From Candidatus Aminicenantota bacterium (GTDB lineage: Bacteria > Acidobacteriota > B3-B38 > Guanabaribacteriales > B3-B38), in contig JAOUOQ010000032.1 of NCBI GenBank assembly GCA_029880275.1, positions 1-13,155 on the forward strand: a DNA stretch of 13,155 nt. Reading direction: 5' to 3'. The translations under genes were made by a program, and so were the position numbers. Below the pieces are notes generated by a model. It was not told where the DNA came from, searched no databases, and worked only from the letters and a program-made list of their open reading frames with translations. Positions 7,056-13,155 of the stretch are shown here, piece after piece. Numbering within the stretch: position 1 is the first letter of the stretch; each line of letters starts with the position of its first letter.

Positions 7056-7084
7056 TTGACTTAAAAGCAGGAATTTGCTATCTT
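7056..7084 (+). promoter_or_regulatory. Putative secA promoter
   Basis: TTGACT (7056-7061, 5 of 6) and TATCTT (7079-7084, 4 of 6) are separated by 17 bases. The start would fall near 7091, inside a 12-mer (TAATTAAATACT, 7085-7096) that is also found before the M23 gene. The leader to ATG 7120 is only about 30 bases. Confidence 0.5.
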
Positions 7085-7119
7085 TAATTAAATACTGAAT
7101 ATGATGCTGGTGAATTTTG

Positions 7120-9690
7120 ATGATTGATTCTATTTTATCCAAAATTATAGGCACCAAGCACGAGAGAGATGTGAAGAAGCTCCAGCCCTATGCGGAGCAA
7201 GTGAACAGTTTGGAGCCGTCAATCTCCCGTCTATCCGACCAGCAGCTGAGAGCCAAGACCGCTGAGTTCAAACAGAAAATAGAGGCAGGTGCCAGCCTAG
7301 ATGACATCCTGGCAGAAGCATTTGCTGTGGTTAGAGAGATAGCCAAGCGCACTATCCATATGCGACACTTTGATGTGCAGATCATAGGGGGCGTAGTCCT
7401 CCACCAGGGGAAGATAGCAGAGATGAAAACCGGCGAGGGGAAGACACTGGTGGCCACGCTGGCGGTTTATCTCAACGCGCTGCTGGGGAAGGGAGTTCAT
7501 GTGGTAACCGTGAATGACTATCTGGCTCGACGAGACAGTGAGTGGATGGGCCCCATTTACAAGTCTCTGGGATTATCCGTAGGGACCATTCAGCACGAAT
7601 TGGACGATAGCCAGAGAAAACAAGCCTATGCCTGCGATGTAACCTACGGAACAAACAACGAGTTCGGCTTTGATTACCTGCGAGACAATATGAAGTTTGG
7701 AATCGACGATTATGTCCAGCGGGGACATCACTACGCCATTGTCGACGAGGTGGACAGCATACTGATAGACGAAGCCCGCACTCCGCTCATAATCTCCGGT
7801 CCAGCAGAGGAGTCAACTGAGAAATATTATGTCATCGACCGGATTATCCCTCATCTGAAGAGAGATACGCACTACGAAGTTGACGAGAAGTCACGCACCG
7901 CCACCCTGACAGAGCCTGGCGTAGCCAGGGTGGAGACCCTTATGGGGGTCAAGAACCTCTACGACCCAGCCCATATGGACATCCTCCACGGCGTATACCA
8001 GGCCTTGAAGGCCCATGCCCTTTTCAAGCGAGATGTCGATTATATGGTCAAAGTTGGTCAGGTGATTATTGTGGATGAGTTCACCGGGCGATTGATGCCC
8101 GGCAGGCGATATAGCGAAGGTCTTCACCAGGCGCTGGAGGCGAAGGAGAGTGTCAAAATAGAGGCCGAAAATCAGACCTTAGCCTCTGTTACCTTCCAGA
8201 ACTACTTCCGTATGTATGAGAAGTTAGCCGGAATGACCGGCACAGCCGATACCGAAGCTATGGAGTTCAACAAGATTTACAACCTGGATGTGGTAGTTAT
8301 CACCACCAATAAGCCATTGTGGAGGGACGAATATCCCGATGTCATCTATCGGACCGAGGATGAGAAGTTCGAGGCGGTTATTAGCGAAATAGTTCAGCTC
8401 CACCAGAAAGAAGCTGCTTACAACGGTAAGGTAGCCCAGGGACAGCCGGTTTTGGTGGGCACAGTCTCCATAGAGAAGTCGGAGAGGCTGAGCAGGATGC
8501 TGAAGAAAAGAGGGATAAAGCATGTAGTATTAAATGCCAAATACCACGAGAAGGAGGCTGAGATTGTAGCCCAGGCAGGTCAAGCAGGGGCGGTCACCAT
8601 TGCTACCAATATGGCCGGGAGGGGGACCGACATTGTCCTTGGCGAGGGGGTTACAGCTCTGGGTGGGCTCCATATCACCGGAACCGAGCGGCATGAAGCT
8701 CGTCGCATCGATAACCAGCTTCGGGGTCGAGCAGGGAGACAGGGCGACCCCGGCTCCTCCCGCTTCTACCTTTCTCTGGAAGACGACCTCATGCGCATCT
8801 TCGGCATGGACCGCATCTCCGGAATAATGTCACGATTGGGGATGGAAACAGGGGTTCCCATTGAGCATCAGATGGTTACCAAAGCCATTGAGCGAGCGCA
8901 GAAGCAGGTGGAGGGTCAAAACTTCAATATCAGAAAGAACCTGCTCGAATACGACGATGTAATGAACAAGCAGCGGGAGGCTATCTATTCACTCCGGCGG
9001 GAGATATTGACCAATCCCGACCAGAGAGAGTACATTTTAGACTTGGCTCAAGACATATTAGATTGGTTGCTGGATACCTACGCCAATGAGGACACCGACC
9101 CCAAGGATTGGGATGTCGAAGGACTGAGCAAAAATATCGCACATTACTACGGGATTAACATGATTGAGGAAGGAGTCGACGCAGGTCAGCTGAGCTACAG
9201 CGAACTGCGGGAGCTCCTCTGGGAGAAGGCCAAAGGAAAATTTGAGAGAAAGGAGAAGGAGTTCGGTTCCGAGGCTATGAGAATGCACGAGAGAATGCTG
9301 ATGTTGCAGATCGTGGACTCCCAATGGAAAGACCATCTTTATGCCATGGACCACCTCAAGGAGGGCATCGGATTGCGTGGCTATGCCCAGCAAGACCCTC
9401 TGGTGGTTTACAAGCGGGAAAGCTTCGAGATGTTCAGGCAGATGAAGGAGAGAATAGAGGACGATATTGTCCGATTCCTCTTCCTCATAGAGCCTGCTCC
9501 TGCTCGAGAGGAAGAGGTGGTCGTGGCCAAGCGGAGATGGGCAGCTAATGTCCCTTCCGCATCTTCGGAGCCTGTCAAGGCTAAGCCGGTTAAGAGGGAC
9601 TCGAGAAAGATTGGACGAAATGACCCCTGCCCCTGTGGCAGTGGTAAAAAATACAAGAAGTGTTGCTACTTGAAAGGGGTTAAAGTATAG
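7120..9690 (+). CDS. secA: Protein translocase ATPase SecA
   Basis: The motor ATPase that pushes unfolded preproteins through the SecYEG channel. It is 856 residues, within the normal 840-900 range. The first nucleotide-binding fold has Walker A MKTGEGKT (102-109) and Walker B around D209-E-V-D212, followed by ILIDEARTPLIISG. A preprotein cross-linking region follows, then the second fold with NMAGRGTDIVLG (D504) and the RIDNQLRGRAGRQGDPG motif. The helical scaffold and wing domains follow, with the conserved QIVDSQWKDHL segment. The C-terminus carries the SEC-C zinc motif C837-x-C839-x8-C848-C849 with RNDPCPCGSGKKYKKCC, which binds SecB and phospholipids in E. coli. ATG 7120 is preferred, with GGTGA about six bases upstream; an in-frame TTG at 7117 would add one residue. 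It appears to be transcribed alone from its own promoter. Confidence 0.98.
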   Translation: MIDSILSKIIGTKHERDVKKLQPYAEQVNSLEPSISRLSDQQLRAKTAEFKQKIEAGASLDDILAEAFAVVREIAKRTIHMRHFDVQIIGGVVLHQGKIAEMKTGEGKTLVATLAVYLNALLGKGVHVVTVNDYLARRDSEWMGPIYKSLGLSVGTIQHELDDSQRKQAYACDVTYGTNNEFGFDYLRDNMKFGIDDYVQRGHHYAIVDEVDSILIDEARTPLIISGPAEESTEKYYVIDRIIPHLKRDTHYEVDEKSRTATLTEPGVARVETLMGVKNLYDPAHMDILHGVYQALKAHALFKRDVDYMVKVGQVIIVDEFTGRLMPGRRYSEGLHQALEAKESVKIEAENQTLASVTFQNYFRMYEKLAGMTGTADTEAMEFNKIYNLDVVVITTNKPLWRDEYPDVIYRTEDEKFEAVISEIVQLHQKEAAYNGKVAQGQPVLVGTVSIEKSERLSRMLKKRGIKHVVLNAKYHEKEAEIVAQAGQAGAVTIATNMAGRGTDIVLGEGVTALGGLHITGTERHEARRIDNQLRGRAGRQGDPGSSRFYLSLEDDLMRIFGMDRISGIMSRLGMETGVPIEHQMVTKAIERAQKQVEGQNFNIRKNLLEYDDVMNKQREAIYSLRREILTNPDQREYILDLAQDILDWLLDTYANEDTDPKDWDVEGLSKNIAHYYGINMIEEGVDAGQLSYSELRELLWEKAKGKFERKEKEFGSEAMRMHERMLMLQIVDSQWKDHLYAMDHLKEGIGLRGYAQQDPLVVYKRESFEMFRQMKERIEDDIVRFLFLIEPAPAREEEVVVAKRRWAANVPSASSEPVKAKPVKRDSRKIGRNDPCPCGSGKKYKKCCYLKGVKV

Positions 9691-9711
9691 AATTATTTAT
9701 CCTTCCCGTCC

Positions 9712-9775
9712 CCCCTTAGTGGGATTGACCACCACTTTACCACTACGGGGCACCGCACTTAAGGGTAATTTTTTT
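9712..9775 (+). terminator. secA 3' terminator region with mutually exclusive hairpins
   Basis: The strand 9713-9721 can pair with 9756-9765 (nine pairs with one bulged T), followed after TAA by seven T (9769-9775), a terminator-like arrangement. Nearly the same strand (9712-9722) can instead pair with CCACTACGGGG (9740-9750; 10 of 11 pairs), or its AGTGG (9718-9722) with CCACT (9732-9736). The region lies between secA and guaB, so it may simply end secA transcripts or may act as an attenuator toward guaB. Confidence 0.5.
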
Positions 9776-9857
9776 AATTTCTTAGATTCCTTATAAGGGG
9801 TGAAGAGGTTTTATTTTTTAGCAAGGAAGTAAACCAACTTGAGAATGGGAGGTCTAC

Positions 9858-11324
9858 ATGCTTGACGAAAATCCTCCTTTCGGCTTAACCTTCGACGATG
9901 TCCTGGTGCTGCCGGCGAAATCGGAGGTCTTGCCTCGCCAGACCGATGTCACCACTCAGCTCACAACCAATATCCGACTAAACATCCCCATAATAAGCGC
10001 TGCTATGGATTCGGTTACCGAGGGACGCCTGGCAATTGCCATTGCCCAGCAGGGTGGGCTCGGCGTAATCCATAGAAACCTTACCATTGAGGAGCAGTGC
10101 TCTGAGGTGGATAAGGTAAAGCGCTCGGAAAGCGGGATGATAATCGACCCCATTACTATGTCCCCTGACAAGAAAATTTACGAAGCCATGGAGGTGATGC
10201 AGAAATTCAAAATATCAGGGGTTCCCATAGTTAATGATGATGGAAAGCTGTTGGGGATTCTTACTAACCGCGATATCCGTTTTGAGACCAAGCTCGATTT
10301 GCCTATCTCCGAGCGGATGACCAAGGGGAACCTGATAACAGTCCCTGTGGGGACTACCCTCGATGAGGCTCAGCAGATTCTCCTCAAACACAAAATAGAA
10401 AAGCTTCTGGTGGTGGACGAAGATTATAAGCTGAGGGGCTTAATCACCGTAAAGGATATACAGAAGAGGCGCCAATATCCCAACGCCTGTAAGGACAAAC
10501 TGGGCCGGCTGAGAGTAGGGGCTGCCATAGGGGTGACAGGCAATTATAAAGAGAGGGCGGCAGAGCTTGTAAAGACAGGGGTTGATGTGCTGGTGGTCGA
10601 TAGCGCTCATGGTCATTCCAAGGGAGTGATGGAGGCTATCAAAGTGCTCAAGCAAAGATTCCCCGACACCGACCTCATTGCCGGCAATGTGGCCACCAAG
10701 GAAGCCACTGATGAGCTAATTGGGATGGGGGCGGATGCTATCAAGGTGGGCATCGGTCCGAGCTCTATTTGTACCACCAGAGTCATCGCCGGCGCAGGAG
10801 TCCCCCAGATAACCGCCATTGCCGAATGCGCCCGAGCGGCTAAGCCTTGCAAAGTTCCCATAGTTGCTGATGGAGGTATAAAATATTCGGGCGACATCAC
10901 CAAAGCCGTGGCAGCGGGAGCCGATGTGGTGATGATTGGGAGCCTCTTTGCGGGAACTGATGAGAGCCCGGGAGAGGTGATCCTCTACCAGGGACGTGCC
11001 TACAAGACATATCGAGGGATGGGCTCTCTGGGGGCGATGAAGGTAGGGAGCAAGGACCGCTATCTCCAGCAGGAAGAGCTGGAAGAGACCAAGCTGGTCC
11101 CCGAAGGAATTGAAGGGCGGGTTCCCTATAAAGGATCGTTAGCCGATAGTGCCTATCAACTCGTCGGCGGTCTGCGAGCAGGAATGGGGTATTGCGGATG
11201 TCGGACTATTAAGGAGCTTCAGGAGAAGAGCAGGTTTATAAGGGTTACCAGTTTTGGTCTGAAGGAGGCGCATGTCCACGATGTTATAATCACCCAGGAA
11301 GCCCCCAACTACAAGCTTACCTGA
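9858..11324 (+). CDS. guaB: Inosine-5'-monophosphate dehydrogenase
   Basis: Converts IMP to XMP with reduction of NAD+, the first committed step of GMP synthesis in the cytoplasm. At 488 residues it matches the usual bacterial length. The TIM barrel opens with LTFDDVLVLPA and the I-I-S-A-A-M-D-S-V-T segment. A pair of CBS domains (about 95-205) is inserted, with the repeat ends GVPIVND and KLLVVDE. The catalytic loop holds Cys305 in GIGPSSICTTR; the usual sequence is GPGSICTTR, so one conserved Gly is Ser here. The IMP phosphate site (DGGIKYSGDITKA), the mobile flap (SKDRYLQQEE) and GMGYCGCRTIKEL are present. GGGAGGT four bases before ATG 9858 is a strong ribosome site. The gene is monocistronic as far as visible, ending in a terminator, and overlaps convergent tsaE by 16 bp. 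Confidence 0.97.
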   Translation: MLDENPPFGLTFDDVLVLPAKSEVLPRQTDVTTQLTTNIRLNIPIISAAMDSVTEGRLAIAIAQQGGLGVIHRNLTIEEQCSEVDKVKRSESGMIIDPITMSPDKKIYEAMEVMQKFKISGVPIVNDDGKLLGILTNRDIRFETKLDLPISERMTKGNLITVPVGTTLDEAQQILLKHKIEKLLVVDEDYKLRGLITVKDIQKRRQYPNACKDKLGRLRVGAAIGVTGNYKERAAELVKTGVDVLVVDSAHGHSKGVMEAIKVLKQRFPDTDLIAGNVATKEATDELIGMGADAIKVGIGPSSICTTRVIAGAGVPQITAIAECARAAKPCKVPIVADGGIKYSGDITKAVAAGADVVMIGSLFAGTDESPGEVILYQGRAYKTYRGMGSLGAMKVGSKDRYLQQEELEETKLVPEGIEGRVPYKGSLADSAYQLVGGLRAGMGYCGCRTIKELQEKSRFIRVTSFGLKEAHVHDVIITQEAPNYKLT

Positions 11325-11776
11325 ATCTCCTTTGGAAAGGAGATAGTAATTTTTCTTTTCCGCTCTCCCTCTGCGGACAGTCTCACCACAATAGCCGATG
11401 CCGGGCTGAAGGGTCCTAATTTCTCCCCCCATTCTACCATTACCACATTGGCCGGGGTCATAATTTCCTCCAGACCAAGGTCATAAAGCTCCTCGGGACC
11501 TTTAATTCGGTAAAGGTCGATGTGCAAAAGTTTTAATCTTCCGCAGTATTCGTTTATCAGAGTAAATGAGGGGCTGGTTACCTCGGTAGAGCCTTTTATT
11601 CCCAAACCGGAAGCTAAACCTTTGGCGAAGATGGTCTTTCCACTGCCCAGCTCCCCTATGAGGAGGATTGTCTCACCACCCTTCAGCTTTTTGCCTAATT
11701 GTTTGCCCAGATTAAAGGTCTGGCTGGGAGAGGTTGTGCGGTAGGTCATTTCTTTTTTCGGTTTTTTAGCGCTCAT
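11309..11776 (-). CDS. tsaE: tRNA threonylcarbamoyladenosine synthesis ATPase TsaE
   Basis: The P-loop ATPase partner of TsaB/TsaD in making t6A37 on ANN-decoding tRNAs. It is 155 residues, typical for the family. Visible motifs are Walker A G41-E-L-G-S-G-K-T48, the switch-like TSPSFTLINEY (67-77), H85-I-D-L-Y-R with Asp87, and V114-E-W-G-E-K containing the conserved Glu115 and Trp116. Its ATG overlaps the stop of the upstream nnrD reading frame by 4 bp (ATGA), suggesting translational coupling in an nnr-tsaE operon. The same pair is adjacent in E. coli. An alternative start at Met10 is possible, since the first nine residues are a non-conserved Lys-rich tail. Its last codons overlap guaB by 16 bp and contain the guaB terminator hairpin. 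Confidence 0.95.
   Translation of the reverse strand: MSAKKPKKEMTYRTTSPSQTFNLGKQLGKKLKGGETILLIGELGSGKTIFAKGLASGLGIKGSTEVTSPSFTLINEYCGRLKLLHIDLYRIKGPEELYDLGLEEIMTPANVVMVEWGEKLGPFSPASAIVVRLSAEGERKRKITISFPKEIQVSL
11325..11354 (+). terminator. guaB intrinsic terminator, inside the tsaE coding region
   Basis: Directly after the guaB TGA, ATCTCCTTT (11325-11333) pairs perfectly with AAAGGAGAT (11336-11344), followed by AGTAA and a T run (11350-11354, then CTTTT). The same bases encode I-S-F-P-K-E-I near the end of TsaE on the other strand. No T run follows on the minus strand, so it should act only on guaB. Confidence 0.75.
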
Positions 11777-12705
11777 TTCTTCTCAAATCGGAGGAGTGCA
11801 TCGGGGAGGAAGTCCAGGATATCAGCGGCTGCCAGGTAGTTTTCCCCCATCTGCTCGGCCGCCATGTCTCCCGCCAATCCATGCAGATAAACACCTAAAA
11901 TGAGGGCATCGGTCATAGGCAGCCTTTGGGCTACCAAACCGGCTATCATCCCTGTGAGGACATCGCCGGTTCCACCGCTTGCCATGCCGGGATTTCCGGT
12001 GGGATTGATGTAGACTTCCCCTTCGGGAGTGGAGATGACCGTCCGGTATCCCTTCAGAACTATCCAGAGGTGATGCTCCTGGGAAAAGCGACGGCATATA
12101 CCGATGCGGTCTTTCAATATATTTTCTGGCTTCATTTTTATCAATCTGCCCATCTCACCTGGATGGGGGGTTATCGCAAGGCTCTTTCCGCTCCCTTTTA
12201 GTTTATCGGGGCAATCGGCGAAGGCATTGATTCCGTCGGCATCGATTATCGTGGGCAAAGAGGAGGTGCTGACAACCTGCTGGATGTAGTATTGTGTCTG
12301 AGAGTTAAGGGAGAGTCCCGGGCCAATGGCCAGGGCAGATTTACCCTCTAATAAATGATGAGTGGGCTCAATGGCCTTTTCCGAGATGGTTCTGTCAGTT
12401 GTTTCGGGGAGGGCGGCGGTCATCACCTCGGTGAGCTTCACCTCCAGTATGGGATTGCAGCTCTGGGGGGTGGCCACGGTTACCAGTCCGGTGCCTATTC
12501 TCAGGGCTCCTTCTCCTGCCAGGCAGGCGGCGCCGGTCTTGCCTTCTGAGCCAGCTATTATAAGGAGATGCCCGTAGTGTCCTTTGTGAGTGTTGGCCTT
12601 ACGCCTGGGAAAGATTTCCCTTATCAGTTCCTCATCTATGAGATTGATGTGCACACCTTCTTCTTCAATTACCCTTTGGGGGATGCTTATGTCGGCTACC
12701 ACCAA
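11773..12705 (-). CDS. nnrD: ADP-dependent NAD(P)HX dehydratase domain (C-terminal part of a frameshifted bifunctional Nnr protein)
   Basis: Dehydrates the S-epimer of hydrated NADH or NADPH, using ADP, to restore the cofactor. The carbohydrate-kinase-like fold is complete: HKGHYGHLLIIAGSEGKTGA, then GLVTVATP, IGPGLS, IIDADGINAF, the ITPHPGEMGRL loop, and NPGMASGGTGDVLTGMIAG with the catalytic Asp of GTGD. In most bacteria this domain is fused behind an NnrE epimerase domain. Here the same frame continues upstream of the nominal TTG start at 12705, back to about 12804, with clear family sequence (QVIGTAVKADLTVTF, then EEYVGRLVVADIS). There is no start codon with a good ribosome site, so it reads as the downstream half of a frameshifted gene. 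Its stop overlaps tsaE by 4 bp. If the frameshift is real, translation of this domain is uncertain. Confidence 0.88.
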   Translation of the reverse strand: MVVADISIPQRVIEEEGVHINLIDEELIREIFPRRKANTHKGHYGHLLIIAGSEGKTGAACLAGEGALRIGTGLVTVATPQSCNPILEVKLTEVMTAALPETTDRTISEKAIEPTHHLLEGKSALAIGPGLSLNSQTQYYIQQVVSTSSLPTIIDADGINAFADCPDKLKGSGKSLAITPHPGEMGRLIKMKPENILKDRIGICRRFSQEHHLWIVLKGYRTVISTPEGEVYINPTGNPGMASGGTGDVLTGMIAGLVAQRLPMTDALILGVYLHGLAGDMAAEQMGENYLAAADILDFLPDALLRFEKK

Positions 12706-12782
12706 TCTTCCGACATACTCCTCAGCGGGAGGGAGAATATGGGCATATTTCGGGCAGGCAAAGGTGACCGTGAGGTCAGCCT

Positions 12783-13155
12783 TTACGGCTGTACCAATGA
12801 CTTGGCTGCTGATAGTCCTGAGGGAATATCTATGGAGGCTACCATGACTCCAGAGCGGTTTACTTCTTCTATAATCTGCTTATAAAAGCCAGTCACCGGT
12901 TTGGAGAGCCCGGTACCCAGCATGGCATCGACAATCAGGTCGAAGCTCTGCAGGGGGAGCTTCTGCTTCTGCCAGAGTTGGGGGGTGGGCACCTCGAGGA
13001 ACTCTATTCCCATATTGAGAGCGATATTGAGGTTAGTTTTAGCATCTCCGGTAATCTCTTTCCGTCGGGCTAACAGGATTATCAGAGGTTTATGTCCTCT
13101 GTTATAGAGATGTCGCGCCACCACATAGCCATCCCCTCCATTGTTTCCTTTCCCG
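12783..13155 (-). pseudogene. nnrE: NAD(P)HX epimerase domain, 5' end outside window, frameshifted at its C-terminal end
   Basis: The N-terminal half of the bifunctional Nnr (YjeF-type) protein, which interconverts the R and S forms of NAD(P)HX. The window edge cuts its start. Reading leftward from 13154, the frame shows GKGNNGGDGYVVARHL, the Rossmann-type signature of YjeF_N domains. It then shows IVDAMLGTGLSKPV with the conserved Asp and the glycine loop, and V-A-S-I-D-I-P-S-G-L-S-A. At about 12807 the homologous sequence jumps to another frame, and this frame ends at TAA 12785-12783 after eight unrelated residues. A net loss of one base (modulo three) next to an AGCAGC repeat explains it. 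It could be a real mutation or a sequencing or assembly error; all other recognisable residues are intact, which argues for a recent event or an error. Confidence 0.8.

Noticed and set aside
9691..9857. A purine or guanine riboswitch before guaB.
   Set aside because: None of the conserved purine-riboswitch core segments is visible; only the competing hairpins are supported.
12568..12885. A 105-residue plus-strand open frame opposite the nnr gene.
   Set aside because: It is an antisense shadow of conserved NnrE/NnrD coding sequence, with no supporting motif.
1..13155. CRISPR array, tRNA or rRNA genes, phage genes, toxin-antitoxin or defence system.
   Set aside because: I saw no regularly spaced repeats, no tRNA cloverleaf with CCA-type acceptor ends, no rRNA signatures, and no gene pairs of these kinds.

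Overview
The window looks like chromosome from a free-living, probably uncultivated bacterium of roughly 50 % GC. It has dense housekeeping genes, short AT-rich intergenic promoters with sigma70-like boxes, strong Shine-Dalgarno sites, a lipoprotein, and an inner-membrane-anchored M23 peptidase. I cannot name the phylum. No protein here is diagnostic, and the lineage would have to come from SecA, GuaB and ComEC phylogenies.

Layout. Positions 1-720 hold gene debris, including the N-terminal part of a decayed IS256/mutator-type transposase on the minus strand. A terminator-like hairpin (847-870) and a promoter (873-902) then lead into a plus-strand group: a low-molecular-weight protein phosphatase (954-1439), a conserved coiled-coil protein of unknown function (1491-2198) and the DNA-uptake channel ComEC (2237-4672). 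Convergent to comEC, and overlapping it by 19 bp, is a lipoprotein gene (4654-5730, minus) with a long coiled coil inserted in what looks like a beta-sandwich. A 312-bp AT-rich divergent region separates it from an M23 murein peptidase (6043-6924). secA (7120-9690) and guaB (9858-11324) follow, each with its own leader. On the minus strand, nnrE-nnrD (NAD(P)HX repair) and tsaE (tRNA t6A synthesis) form an operon running toward guaB. tsaE and guaB overlap tail to tail by 16 bp.

How the genes relate. This is core physiology rather than one pathway: protein export (SecA), envelope remodelling (M23 peptidase, lipoprotein), purine synthesis (GuaB), tRNA modification (TsaE), cofactor repair (Nnr) and DNA uptake (ComEC). 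The nnr-tsaE pairing is a well-known bacterial neighbourhood. The M23 peptidase and secA share an 18/20 match just upstream, with its core 12-mer at the same distance from each start codon, which hints at shared transcriptional control.

Most notable points: a frameshift splits the bifunctional nnr gene between its epimerase and dehydratase domains; the guaB terminator lies inside the tsaE reading frame; a 5' strand after secA can pair with two alternative partners, one giving a terminator; the phosphatase has Leu at the position that sets phospho-arginine specificity; and GuaB has an atypical catalytic loop. I found no CRISPR array, tRNA, rRNA, prophage, or convincing new multi-gene system. 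The window is mainly ordinary housekeeping DNA.
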